Assembly (NCBI RefSeq): GCF_001317355.1
Contig: NZ_LKET01000067.1
Coordinates: forward strand, 1-36,840
DNA length: 36,840 bases
Direction: 5' to 3'
Source: Oxobacter pfennigii
GTDB lineage: Bacteria; Bacillota; Clostridia; Clostridiales; Oxobacteraceae
The notes beneath the pieces were generated by a model. The model was not told the DNA's origin. It ran no database searches and worked only from the letters and a program-made list of their open reading frames with translations. Made by a program: the position numbers and the translations under genes. This document shows, piece by piece, positions 24,478 through 32,536 of the stretch. The number at the start of each line of letters is the position of its first letter. Position 1 is the stretch's first letter.

Positions 24478-25262
24478 TATAAAACCACCCTTCTTACATA
24501 ATTTGAAACAAATTCTATTAAAAATACCATCAATACTATGGCTATGACCACCAGGCTTGCGGCATTGTAATTAAGGCCTTTATAATACATATTGAATGTG
24601 TATCCGATACCCGTTCCTGTCAGTATTCCAATCAATGTAGAGCTCCTTATGTTTGTTTCTATCATAAAAAGTATCCAGCTTATCATCTGAGGGATTCCCG
24701 AGGGTATCACCGCCTGAAAAACTATCTCCAAATATGATGCTCCCGTGGCCTGCAGCGCTTCTACCGCTTCATAGCTTACTTCATCTATTGTCTCTATAAA
24801 GGCACGGGTTAAAACGCCGAAAGTTACAAAAAAGAGGGCGAAATAGCCGGTAAGGGCATTTTGACCAAAGGAAAACAGCATTATCATTGCCCATACCGCA
24901 TCGGGAATATTTCTGAAAGCGGAAGCTGTTAAACGGCTTAAGGTGCTCAGTATATTGTTGACTTTAGTTGTTTTTGAGCCAAATAGGCTGAAAAATAATG
25001 CTAAAATACCAGCTGTTGTGGTTGAGGCAATGGATAAGAAAACTGTCTCATTAAGCTTTAAAAGGATTGACGGCAATCTTGTCATGGATTTGGCATCGGG
25101 ATAAAAATTTCTGAACATCCATATTATTGCCTTTGGAATGGATGTAAAGCTTTTTGCAAAATCATATTCGGTTATAAACATTGAAAAAAGAGTAAGAGCA
25201 ATCAGTATTGCTGCCACAATGGTTGCCTGCCTTCTTCTTTTTTTGAAAATATCGATGTTCAT
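24477..25262 (-). CDS. phnE: Phosphonate ABC transporter permease, first subunit
   Basis: The product has 261 residues from ATG 25262, after GGAAGGGG. It is a PhnE-type permease with about six membrane segments. The coupling loop reads EAVEALQATGASYLEIVFQAVIPSG, similar to but distinct from its partner, showing a heterodimeric channel. The N-terminus is short and basic (KKRRRQ) before the first helix. It starts 17 bp after phnC and runs into the second phnE with a one-base overlap, so all are translated from one mRNA. Confidence 0.9.
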   Translation of the reverse strand: MNIDIFKKRRRQATIVAAILIALTLFSMFITEYDFAKSFTSIPKAIIWMFRNFYPDAKSMTRLPSILLKLNETVFLSIASTTTAGILALFFSLFGSKTTKVNNILSTLSRLTASAFRNIPDAVWAMIMLFSFGQNALTGYFALFFVTFGVLTRAFIETIDEVSYEAVEALQATGASYLEIVFQAVIPSGIPQMISWILFMIETNIRSSTLIGILTGTGIGYTFNMYYKGLNYNAASLVVIAIVLMVFLIEFVSNYVRRVVL

Positions 25263-25278
25263 ATTATATCCCCTTCCA

Positions 25279-26055
25279 TTAAGATGCCTCATAATCGGTA
25301 ATAAGCTCGCCGCTCTCAGAACCGTATATTTCGTGTATTTTTTCCCTGGTAAGGCTTTTGGCTGAGCCGTCGTACACGATTTTTCCGCTGTTTATTCCGA
25401 TAATCCTGTCTGAATATTTCATGGCAACATCCACCTGGTGAAGGTTTAAAAGGCAGGTTATACCCATTTCCTTGTTTATGGACTTTAAATGGTCCATTAT
25501 GATTTTTGAGGCATTAGGGTCTAAAGATGCAATGGGCTCATCACATAAAACCAGCCTTGGATTTTGAATAAGGGCTCTTGCTATTCCCACTCTCTGCTTT
25601 TGGCCGCCGCTTAATTCGTCGCATCTTTTGTATGCCTGTTCATTAAGCCCCAATTTGTCTATTATTTTAAAGGCCTGTATTTTTTCTTCTTCCTTATGCT
25701 TGCCCAATATTCCGTCCAAGGTGTTTTTATATCCCAGCCTTCCGTGAAGCACATTTTCTATGACGCTTAAACGGAATACGAGATTGTAGTGCTGGAATAT
25801 CATGCCTATCTTTGTTCTTAATTTTCTTAATTCATTTTTGCCAAGGCTCATCACATTAACGCCATCAAATATTATTTCTCCGCTCGTCGCATCGATCATT
25901 CTGTTGATGCACCGAAGGAGAGTTGATTTACCTGCTCCCGACGGGCCGATTATGGAAATAAACTCTCCTTCGTCAACAGAGAAGTTAACATTTGATAATG
26001 CCTTTGTACCGCCTTTATATTCCTTTGAAAGATTGGTAACTTTAAGTAAGGACAT
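25279..26055 (-). CDS. phnC: Phosphonate ABC transporter ATP-binding protein
   Basis: The product has 258 residues from ATG 26055, after GGGGAG; an in-frame TTG two codons earlier is too close to that site. It is a complete ABC ATPase: Walker A GPSGAGKST at 37-45, Q-loop in MIFQHYNLV, signature LSGGQKQRVGIARAL, Walker B LVLCDEPIASLDP and switch His in CLLNLHQVDVA. It supplies energy for phosphonate uptake through the two PhnE proteins. The sequence LNLHQVDVAMKYSDRIIGI is typical of PhnC. It follows phnD by 50 bp. Confidence 0.95.
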   Translation of the reverse strand: MSLLKVTNLSKEYKGGTKALSNVNFSVDEGEFISIIGPSGAGKSTLLRCINRMIDATSGEIIFDGVNVMSLGKNELRKLRTKIGMIFQHYNLVFRLSVIENVLHGRLGYKNTLDGILGKHKEEEKIQAFKIIDKLGLNEQAYKRCDELSGGQKQRVGIARALIQNPRLVLCDEPIASLDPNASKIIMDHLKSINKEMGITCLLNLHQVDVAMKYSDRIIGINSGKIVYDGSAKSLTREKIHEIYGSESGELITDYEAS

Positions 26056-26105
26056 TGTCAACTCCCCTTTATTTATTCATTTATAAATCCTAAGAAATTT
26101 AAACC

Positions 26106-27143
26106 TTAGTTGGATAATTCTCTGATTGGATTAAACCATGCATCTTCTACCTTTACAAAACGTTCTGTTCCGGTTGACGCAAACAATCCCTTGAATTCTG
26201 AACCTTTGGGGATGAATACCTTTTCGTTTTTAGCTACTGCGTCTGATGTGAATAAATCAGTCAATGCTTTTGCATCTTCTTCAGTCAGTACATCTTTGTT
26301 GTATACGAAAGGTGCGTTAAGTACGGGAGTAACTGAAATTACTGTGAATTCGCTTCCTACAAGGCTTGTGAATGGGTCTGCCGCATCTTTTCTTACCCTG
26401 TATACCGCTCCGGGACGGTTTTCCGTACCGCTTGCAAGTTCAACATAGTTGGCAACACATGTATCGCAGAAAGCTGCCACGTCTGCCCTGCCGGTTAAAA
26501 GGTTTACTGCCGAACCCTGGTGTGAACCTCCGAACAATACTTCTTTAAAGAACTTGCCGCTTCCGCCTTCAACCAAATCCTCCTGTGTCAGGCTCTTCCA
26601 ATTATCCATTGCTGAAAAGTAGGAAACTATACCTGATGAAGGAACTTTAAAGCCTGAGGTTGAGCTGTTTGATACGAAGGAAAACCTCTTTCCCTGTATG
26701 TTGTCAATTGTATATTTTCCGTCTTTCATGTAGGGTGCTTCATTTCCCTTTTTAACATTAAGCCAGCTGTAATACAATGCGTCATCCAATGTGCCTGAAG
26801 CTCCTGAGTTAACAAAGAGGGGAAGTACATTGGCATTTTTGTTATGAGCTTCTATATACCCTTGAGCTCCCAAGAAGGATAAGTGAGCGTTTCCGTTGGC
26901 TATGGTTTCAATTGCTATTGCATAGTCGGTTGTAAGCTTATGTTCAACTTCTTTGCCTGTAGCCTCTTTTATGAGATTTCCTATTTCTTCACGTGCTGCT
27001 TTTAAATCTTCACCTGATTCATTTGGATACCACACCATGGTTATTGTGTCATAATCTTTTTTAGCAGTACCGCCTTGTCCGCAGGCAGTTGCAATCGATG
27101 CTGTGAGCACTAAGCTCATTAAAATTAAAGCTATTCTCTTCAT
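26106..27143 (-). CDS. phnD: Phosphonate ABC transporter substrate-binding lipoprotein
   Basis: The product has 345 residues from ATG 27143, after GAGAGGAG. The N-terminal 20 residues form a lipoprotein signal with a somewhat unusual lipobox (IATAC). The rest is a PhnD-type two-lobed binding protein: ITMVWYPNESGEDLKAAREE near the start, GNAHLSFLGAQGYIEAH, RFSFVSNSSTSGFKVPSSGI and GRADVAAFCDTCV. It binds phosphonates outside the membrane and delivers them to PhnE-PhnE-PhnC. A 119-bp gap with a small hairpin separates it from the PHP-IMPase gene, so a secondary promoter is possible. Confidence 0.92.
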   Translation of the reverse strand: MKRIALILMSLVLTASIATACGQGGTAKKDYDTITMVWYPNESGEDLKAAREEIGNLIKEATGKEVEHKLTTDYAIAIETIANGNAHLSFLGAQGYIEAHNKNANVLPLFVNSGASGTLDDALYYSWLNVKKGNEAPYMKDGKYTIDNIQGKRFSFVSNSSTSGFKVPSSGIVSYFSAMDNWKSLTQEDLVEGGSGKFFKEVLFGGSHQGSAVNLLTGRADVAAFCDTCVANYVELASGTENRPGAVYRVRKDAADPFTSLVGSEFTVISVTPVLNAPFVYNKDVLTEEDAKALTDLFTSDAVAKNEKVFIPKGSEFKGLFASTGTERFVKVEDAWFNPIRELSN

Positions 27144-27224
27144 ATTATTTCTCCTCTCAAAATCAATTTAAAATTTTCAATCTAAAACATACTTACTTAA
27201 AAATAATAATATTTTTTTGTTAAG

Positions 27225-27241
27225 CCCATGTTTAGCATGGG
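27225..27241. repeat. Small hairpin between the PHP-IMPase fusion gene and phnD
   Basis: CCCATG (27225-27230) and CATGGG (27236-27241) form a 6-bp stem around TTTAG. On the minus strand it is followed by CTTAAC and an A run rather than T residues, so it may be a processing or mRNA-stability site more than a terminator. Confidence 0.4.
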
Positions 27242-27262
27242 TAAATGAACATTAAGTTATTG

Positions 27263-28930
27263 CTAATTATTCCTGTAGAACATTAATTTGCTGTTCAGAC
27301 CATCCAGCACACATTGACTGGCAGCTGCTATAAATGTAACCGGACTTAAGGGATAATCATCCTCTCCTTCATAGTTGAAGTAGCTGTAACACCCCCCAAC
27401 TTCATTCAGTATTATAATTGCTGCGGCATAATCCCAAAGGCTAAGCTTTGCGGAAACAATGCCCTGCAGCTCTCCCAATGCGATTTTAACAATGGCTAAA
27501 GAAGCACAGCCATAGGAGCGGTGGCCTCTTATATCCTTAATTAATTTATAGGCATTAATACCGTATTTCTCACTGAATATATTTATGGAATTCAAGCTGG
27601 TGTCAATGAGTGAATCCTTAAGAGTGCAATTTGCATTGACTTTCCCTAAGGCCTTTTTGTTCAAGAAGGCGCCGCAGCCGCAAACTGCAGTGTACATTTC
27701 GTCTTTCATTACATCATATACAATTCCTAAAACCGGTTTATTGTCCTTATAAAGGGCGGCTGATATTGCAAATTCCTTACCTATGCTCACAAAATTAACG
27801 GTTCCGTCAATGGGGTCGATTATCCAGGTGAAGCCTTCAAGACAACCGGCATTACAGCTGCTCTCTTCCGTTATGAAATTGTGGGCAGGGAATTTTTCCG
27901 AGAGCTTTGCCTTTAAAAATTCTTCTGTTTCAACATCGTACTTTGTAACTATATCCCTGAAATCTCCATTTTTAAACTCCAGTGCACATTCCTTGTCCAC
28001 GCATTCCCTTAAGCTTTTACCGGCTGCTCTTATGATGTCTTCAGCAAACTCAAGAATGTCTTCATAATCACAGCTTTCAGCTGTTGTTTTAAGAGTTCCG
28101 GATTGAGGTTTTATATTTTTATCAAAATGATGGAGGTAATTTTCCGGTGAATTGATGTCTCCGACCTTTATTTCCGTTCCGTAGCACCCGTGATAGTCAG
28201 AGCCTCCTGTCAGAATAAGGCCGTGTTTTCTTCCATAATATAGAACTCTTTCAACATCCTCTTCATCATGGTCTTCGTGATAAAGCTCAATACCGTCCAA
28301 GCCTGCATCAACCAGGGATTCGATAAGGTAATAGGAATCCAGCTGCCCCGGATGGGCCAGTACTGCTATTCCCCCATCGCTTTTAACTGCTCTTACTGCC
28401 TCATAGACATCCGCATATTCTATATCCATGTCGCATATGCCCCGGTTTTTAAAAAGCTTTTCATAAAGCTCCCGAAATGAAGGGTGGCTGTAGTTTCGGT
28501 CGGTAAGTCCTGTCATTATGTGCTGCTTGTATACTATGCCGCTGACTTTGGCATTTTTGAATATCCTCTCCAGGTCTATATCGTAGCCGTATCTTATGAG
28601 GTTGTTTATCTGGCGTATGGAATTTGCCTGCCTTCTTATTAAAACGGCGTCGCACAGCTTTTTGATGTTTTCACCTTCAAGATTGAAGTTATATCCCAAT
28701 ATATGGACCTTTTTGTTTTTCACGGAGTCACAGGCGGAAATTTCAATTCCCGGAATAACCTTTACGCCCGTCATTTTACCGTATTCAATTGCCTCCTTAA
28801 GGCATCTTACGGTGTCGTGATTTGTTATTCCTACATGGGTAATTCCGTTATCCTTCGCCTTAATTATAATTTCTTTAAAACTTTCTGAACCATCAGAAAT
28901 ATCTGTATGGACATGGAGGTCAGCTTTCAT
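27263..28930 (-). CDS. Fusion of a PHP phosphoesterase and an inositol-monophosphatase-like enzyme
   Basis: The product has 555 residues from ATG 28930, after AAAGAGGTG. Residues 1 to about 275 are a PHP metal-dependent phosphoesterase: DLHVHTDISDG (H6, H8), ITNHDT (37-39), GIEIS, VLAHPG (H193) and GGSDYHG (D245, H247). Residues about 290-555 are a complete IMPase domain: DIVTKYDVETE, TEES, IDPIDGTVNF (D372, D375) and LWDYAAA (D500). Both active sites look intact. A PHP-family cyclic phosphate dihydrolase acting on 5-phosphoribosyl 1,2-cyclic phosphate is known from Eggerthella lenta (PhnPP). Here phnP and phnN are missing from the operon, so this fusion probably opens the cyclic phosphate and removes the second phosphate to yield ribose 5-phosphate. 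That reaction is inferred from context. Confidence 0.85.
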   Translation of the reverse strand: MKADLHVHTDISDGSESFKEIIIKAKDNGITHVGITNHDTVRCLKEAIEYGKMTGVKVIPGIEISACDSVKNKKVHILGYNFNLEGENIKKLCDAVLIRRQANSIRQINNLIRYGYDIDLERIFKNAKVSGIVYKQHIMTGLTDRNYSHPSFRELYEKLFKNRGICDMDIEYADVYEAVRAVKSDGGIAVLAHPGQLDSYYLIESLVDAGLDGIELYHEDHDEEDVERVLYYGRKHGLILTGGSDYHGCYGTEIKVGDINSPENYLHHFDKNIKPQSGTLKTTAESCDYEDILEFAEDIIRAAGKSLRECVDKECALEFKNGDFRDIVTKYDVETEEFLKAKLSEKFPAHNFITEESSCNAGCLEGFTWIIDPIDGTVNFVSIGKEFAISAALYKDNKPVLGIVYDVMKDEMYTAVCGCGAFLNKKALGKVNANCTLKDSLIDTSLNSINIFSEKYGINAYKLIKDIRGHRSYGCASLAIVKIALGELQGIVSAKLSLWDYAAAIIILNEVGGCYSYFNYEGEDDYPLSPVTFIAAASQCVLDGLNSKLMFYRNN

Positions 28931-28943
28931 TTTTTTCACCTCT

Positions 28944-29639
28944 TTATACAAATTTCCCAGCCTGCATGTTATATTTCCTGTCGCAAAGCCCTGTCATGAA
29001 ATCTATATCGTGAAATATGCCTATCATGGTGGTGCCTTCTCTTTTTAACTGCTCAATAAGTACTCTTACCTTTTCCTTTGAAGCATCATCCAGGCTTGCC
29101 GTGGGCTCATCCAATAAAAGGAGCCTGGGGTGCTTTACCATGGCGCGGGCGATGTTTAAGCGAAGCTTTTCTCCTCCTGAAAATGTGTTTGGATAACTGT
29201 CCCACAGCTCATAATCCAGCTCAAAATGTGAAAGCATCTTTACCGCTTCCTCTGCTGCATATTCCTTTGTATGCCCCATTTCCAGCACCGCCTGCTCCAC
29301 TATTTCCTTTGCCGTCGTTCTTGGCATCACGTTTAAAAACTGGGAAACATAGCCTATCTCATGCTTTCTTAAGTAAACCATCCTTCTTTCATCGATGGCT
29401 GAAATGTTTACATTTCCGAATTTTTTAGAGTTGTACCATATATTACCCTTTTCAGGCAGGTAAGTCCGGTATATGCATTTTAATATGGTGGATTTGCCGC
29501 TGCCGCTTCTTCCCGTGATTCCTATAAACTCCCCTTCCTTTAAGTTGATGTTTATATCCTGGGATGCCTTTATATGCTTTCCTAAATTGTGTATTGTAAA
29601 GGACTTGCTCAAATTTTCAACCTTCAGCATGTATTCCAA
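28944..29639 (-). CDS. phnL: C-P lyase accessory ABC-type ATPase PhnL
   Basis: The product has 231 residues from TTG 29639, just after AGGTG; ATG 29630 is possible but far from that site. Domain features are Walker A TGRSGSGKST, Q-loop IGYVSQFLNVMPRTTAKEIV, signature FSGGEKLRLNIARAM and Walker B RLLLLDEPTASLDD. The LRVMPRTTA-type segment and FSGGE.LRLNIARAMV are characteristic of PhnL rather than transport ATPases. PhnL helps PhnG, PhnH and PhnI attach the phosphonate to ribose of ATP. It starts 4 bp after the acetyltransferase stop. Confidence 0.92.
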   Translation of the reverse strand: MEYMLKVENLSKSFTIHNLGKHIKASQDININLKEGEFIGITGRSGSGKSTILKCIYRTYLPEKGNIWYNSKKFGNVNISAIDERRMVYLRKHEIGYVSQFLNVMPRTTAKEIVEQAVLEMGHTKEYAAEEAVKMLSHFELDYELWDSYPNTFSGGEKLRLNIARAMVKHPRLLLLDEPTASLDDASKEKVRVLIEQLKREGTTMIGIFHDIDFMTGLCDRKYNMQAGKFV

Positions 29640-29643
29640 AGTA

Positions 29644-30270
29644 TCACCTGCCTTCGTAATGTTTGTTTATAAATTCATGTATATCAAGAAGAAAGTCATT
29701 GAAATTTTCCTTTACCTTTTCATAGGACCAGTTCCACCACTCAATTGCCTCCAGCTTCTTTATGGTTATATCATCAAACCTTTTTCTGATTGGCTTGGCA
29801 GGAGAGCCTACCACAACTGAATATGCTTCAACATCCTTTGTAACAATAGCGCCGCTCCCCACAACGGCACCGTTTCCTATGGTAACCTCCGGCATTATTA
29901 TGGCTCCATGGCCTATCCAGGTATCATGTCCTATATAAGTTTTTCTGCTTTTCCTGTGTTCAAAGAATTCCGCATCATCCTTGTCGTCAAAGCCGTAGAG
30001 CATCCTTCTGTATGTGAAATGGTGAAGAGTCGGCCGCTCCATTGGGTGGTTTGTGGGCCCTATCCTCACCATGGCGGCGATATTTGAAAACTTGCCTATT
30101 TCAACGTTTTGAAGTATACAAAACTCGCTGGTGTAAGAGTAATCTCCTAAAATTACATTTTCGTAGTGGTTGAAAATTCCCACCCTTGTGTACTGTCCCA
30201 GCTTTGAATTTTCTATCCTGCAGTTATCCCCGATTGCAGGCTCAGTTGTTAACCTATTAAATTCACTCAT
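29644..30270 (-). CDS. Hexapeptide-repeat acetyltransferase of phosphonate operons
   Basis: The product has 208 residues from ATG 30270, overlapping the phnM stop by 4 bp. It is a left-handed beta-helix acyltransferase of the xenobiotic (Vat/CAT-B) type: repeats such as IGDNCRIENSKLGQYTRVG, then IGPTNHPMERPTLHHFTYR containing the catalytic His loop, and DTWIGHGAIIMPEVTIGNGA. The C-terminal helices contain EWWNWSYEKV. This subfamily is often found inside phn operons, where it may acetylate aminophosphonates, a task done in E. coli by the unrelated PhnO. The acceptor is inferred. Confidence 0.85.
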   Translation of the reverse strand: MSEFNRLTTEPAIGDNCRIENSKLGQYTRVGIFNHYENVILGDYSYTSEFCILQNVEIGKFSNIAAMVRIGPTNHPMERPTLHHFTYRRMLYGFDDKDDAEFFEHRKSRKTYIGHDTWIGHGAIIMPEVTIGNGAVVGSGAIVTKDVEAYSVVVGSPAKPIRKRFDDITIKKLEAIEWWNWSYEKVKENFNDFLLDIHEFINKHYEGR

Positions 30271-31451
30271 ATGCGGTAGTTGGTACTTGAAATAAGCTTT
30301 CCGTCTACCAAAACCGTGGTGATAACGGGGAAATCACCGTCAATTTTTTCTATTATGAGGATATCTGCCTTTTTGTCTTCTTTTATGGAACCGATTAAAT
30401 TATCCATATTAACAGCCTTTGCAGGATTTATGGTCACCAGCTTGAACATTTCGCAAAGGTCCCGGCCGTATTTTTCATGTAATGCAAACACCGCATGAAG
30501 CATTGCCGGGGGATAATAATCGCTGCAAAGCATATCTATTGTGTTATTTAGCACTGCTTCCGCTGCCGATAAATTTCCCGAATGAGAGCCTCCCAAAAGT
30601 ACATTTGGCGCACCGGCCAGGGTATGCATGCCCATTTCTCTTGCATGCTGTGCAACCTCTAATGTTATAGGGAATTCGCTTATGCCTGCGCCGCAGGTTT
30701 TAACCAAGTCTAATTTTTCAACGCTGTCATCATCATGGGATGCAACGGCTATGTCTTTTTCAATAGCTAAGCGTGCTATTTCCTTTATTGTATCTATAGT
30801 GCATTTATTTTTTGTGTTATGGTTTTCAATCAATGAGGATATTTCTTCATCGGTCATGTCCTGGTAACCTCTTAATGTATTCCTGTAAACTTCAAGGTTT
30901 CTGTACTGTCCCTGGCCCGGGCTGTGGTCCATGAAGGATACAAGATGGACTTTTCCTTCTTTAATATATGTCTTTAAATTTTCCACCTCGGATAAATTAT
31001 CTATTTCAAAGCGTGCATGAAAGCGGTGCCTTATTAAGTGCTTGTTGGTGTGAGTGCTTTCAATGACGTCGATGAGCTTTCTCACGTTTTCCGTAAACCT
31101 TATGGGTTTGAAGGTAAAATCGTCCTTTTTATATAGGGACAGTGAGTGAAACATGGTGGTTATGCCCTGGTTTATGAGTATTTTTTCCGCCTCTCTGATG
31201 CTTAAGGTAAAATCCATCAGGGAAGTGGGCCGGGGCGCCGCCATTGTTTCAATATAATCCGAATGAATATCTATAAATCCCGGTGAAACATATCCTCCGT
31301 TGGCATCGATAACTTCAATGCCGAAGGTATATATCTCCCCTTTTTTTGCGATTCTTTCAATTCTGTCACCGTTAACTAAAACTTCATGATCCTTTAAAAT
31401 TTCATTTTCCGTTATAATTAGTCCGTTGGTTATAAGATATATGATAATCAC
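30267..31451 (-). CDS. phnM: Alpha-D-ribose 1-methylphosphonate 5-triphosphate diphosphatase
   Basis: The product has about 394 residues. PhnM removes pyrophosphate from 5-triphosphoribosyl-1-phosphonate to give the PhnJ substrate. It is an amidohydrolase with metal-site motifs VSPGFIDIHSDYIE, LVSFMDHSPGQGQ, AVASHDDDSVEK and DMLCSDYYPPAML, as in E. coli PhnM. The start is uncertain: GTG 31451 overlaps the AGGAGG site, whereas ATA 31442 lies at the ideal eight bases; no ATG or TTG is nearby. It is separated from phnK by a 240-bp repeat island. Confidence 0.9.
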   Translation of the reverse strand: MIIIYLITNGLIITENEILKDHEVLVNGDRIERIAKKGEIYTFGIEVIDANGGYVSPGFIDIHSDYIETMAAPRPTSLMDFTLSIREAEKILINQGITTMFHSLSLYKKDDFTFKPIRFTENVRKLIDVIESTHTNKHLIRHRFHARFEIDNLSEVENLKTYIKEGKVHLVSFMDHSPGQGQYRNLEVYRNTLRGYQDMTDEEISSLIENHNTKNKCTIDTIKEIARLAIEKDIAVASHDDDSVEKLDLVKTCGAGISEFPITLEVAQHAREMGMHTLAGAPNVLLGGSHSGNLSAAEAVLNNTIDMLCSDYYPPAMLHAVFALHEKYGRDLCEMFKLVTINPAKAVNMDNLIGSIKEDKKADILIIEKIDGDFPVITTVLVDGKLISSTNYRI

Positions 31452-31488
31452 CTCCTGAAAATAAAAGCTTCCTATGGGTATCGAATAA

Positions 31489-31687
31489 TGTGAGGGGACA
31501 CATCGCCTTTAATGTGAGGGAGCACACCTTTTCTGGTTATTGTTAGGGGACACACCTTCTCTTTTTATGAATTGAATCCGGGGCATTCGAAGGTGTGTCC
31601 CCCAACTTATGAACCCGGGGCATTTTAAAGTATGTTCCCAGCCTATACGTCTCCGGAGAGCCGGAGAATATATCCCCAGCTTATGGG
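31489..31687. repeat. Nested palindromic repeat island (REP-like) between phnK and phnM
   Basis: Three direct copies of a TGTGAGGGGACACACC-like unit start at 31489, 31513 and 31541. They are followed by inverted units with TGTCCCC, TGTTCCC and TATCCCC near 31595, 31632 and 31671, each preceded by CCGGGGCATT or a decayed form. The best arms (31542-31559 and 31589-31606) pair at 17 of 18 positions. The GTGTCCCC core resembles repeats mobilised by Y1 (REP-associated) transposases. It lies within the phn transcript and could form a large stem. Confidence 0.65.
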
Positions 31688-31690
31688 CAA

Positions 31691-32536
31691 TTAAATAAGC
31701 GACTGTACTAATTGCTGAGTGTATGGATTCTGGGGATCTTCTAAAATCTGATCCGTTAAGCCTTGTTCCACTACCCTGCCGTCCAGCATCACTATGGTTC
31801 TGTCGGACAGCATCCTTATTACCGCCAGGTCGTGGGACACTACGATCATGCTTATATTAAGTTCCCTTTGAATCTTTTTAATCAAATCCAGAACGTTGGC
31901 CTGGACGGATAAATCAAGGCCGGTAGTAACTTCGTCCAATAAAAGTATCGGCGGGTTGTTGGAAAGAGCTTTTGCAATCTGGACCCTCTGCTGCATGCCT
32001 CCGGAAAAATTTCTCGGCTCCTCCTTTATTCTGAAAAGGGGGATATTAACATGGTTTAAAAGCTCCTTTGCCCTGTTTTCCATGATTTTTACATTTCTCT
32101 GACCTGCCGCTATCAGCTTTTCAGCTATGTTTCCTATGGAGGAGAAATCCATTTTAAGGCCGTATATGGGATTTTGATAAACCTTTCCTAACACCCTGTT
32201 TCTTATGAATCTCTGATTCTGGGAGGATTCCTTGAATATGTTTGAATTACCCTCCTTATAGGTACTTATATAGGCTTCTCCCTCCGTTACTTCCATGTCA
32301 AAGTAAAGGCAGTTCATTACCGTGGACTTTCCGCTGCCGCTTTCACCCACTACGCCTAATATTTCTCCCTCGTAAACATCAAAGGAAATATCCCGGCAGG
32401 CATATATGGTTCCGCATTCGGGGCAGTAATTTTTTTTAAGATGCCCTTCTTTAAAATCCCGGCAGTAATCACAGCCTTCTCCGTACTGCTTTTTTAAACT
32501 TCTGACCCTTAATACCGGATTTTCAAATTCCACCAT
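31691..32536 (-). CDS. phnK: C-P lyase ATPase PhnK, with an N-terminal cysteine cluster
   Basis: The product has 281 residues from ATG 32536, after GGCGG; its start overlaps the phnJ stop by 14 bp. It is an ABC-type ATPase with Walker A GESGSGKST at 64-72, signature FSGGMQQRVQIAKAL, Walker B ILLLDEVTTGLDLS and switch VVSHDLAV. In E. coli PhnK binds the PhnGHIJ core complex. Between the first strands it carries an insert with Cys22, Cys25, Cys38, Cys41 and Cys47 (GCDYC...YCPECG), absent from E. coli PhnK and probably binding zinc or a cluster. The Gly of Walker B is replaced in DEVTTG (DEPTGG in E. coli). Confidence 0.92.
   Translation of the reverse strand: MVEFENPVLRVRSLKKQYGEGCDYCRDFKEGHLKKNYCPECGTIYACRDISFDVYEGEILGVVGESGSGKSTVMNCLYFDMEVTEGEAYISTYKEGNSNIFKESSQNQRFIRNRVLGKVYQNPIYGLKMDFSSIGNIAEKLIAAGQRNVKIMENRAKELLNHVNIPLFRIKEEPRNFSGGMQQRVQIAKALSNNPPILLLDEVTTGLDLSVQANVLDLIKKIQRELNISMIVVSHDLAVIRMLSDRTIVMLDGRVVEQGLTDQILEDPQNPYTQQLVQSLI

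Noticed and set aside
29078-29428. 116-codon plus-strand frame inside phnL
   Set aside because: It is the antisense of a well-supported PhnL with all ATPase motifs and has an implausible Pro/Leu-rich composition.
31489-31687. CRISPR array
   Set aside because: The units are partly inverted, diverged and without unique spacers of constant length, so a palindromic repeat island is the better reading.
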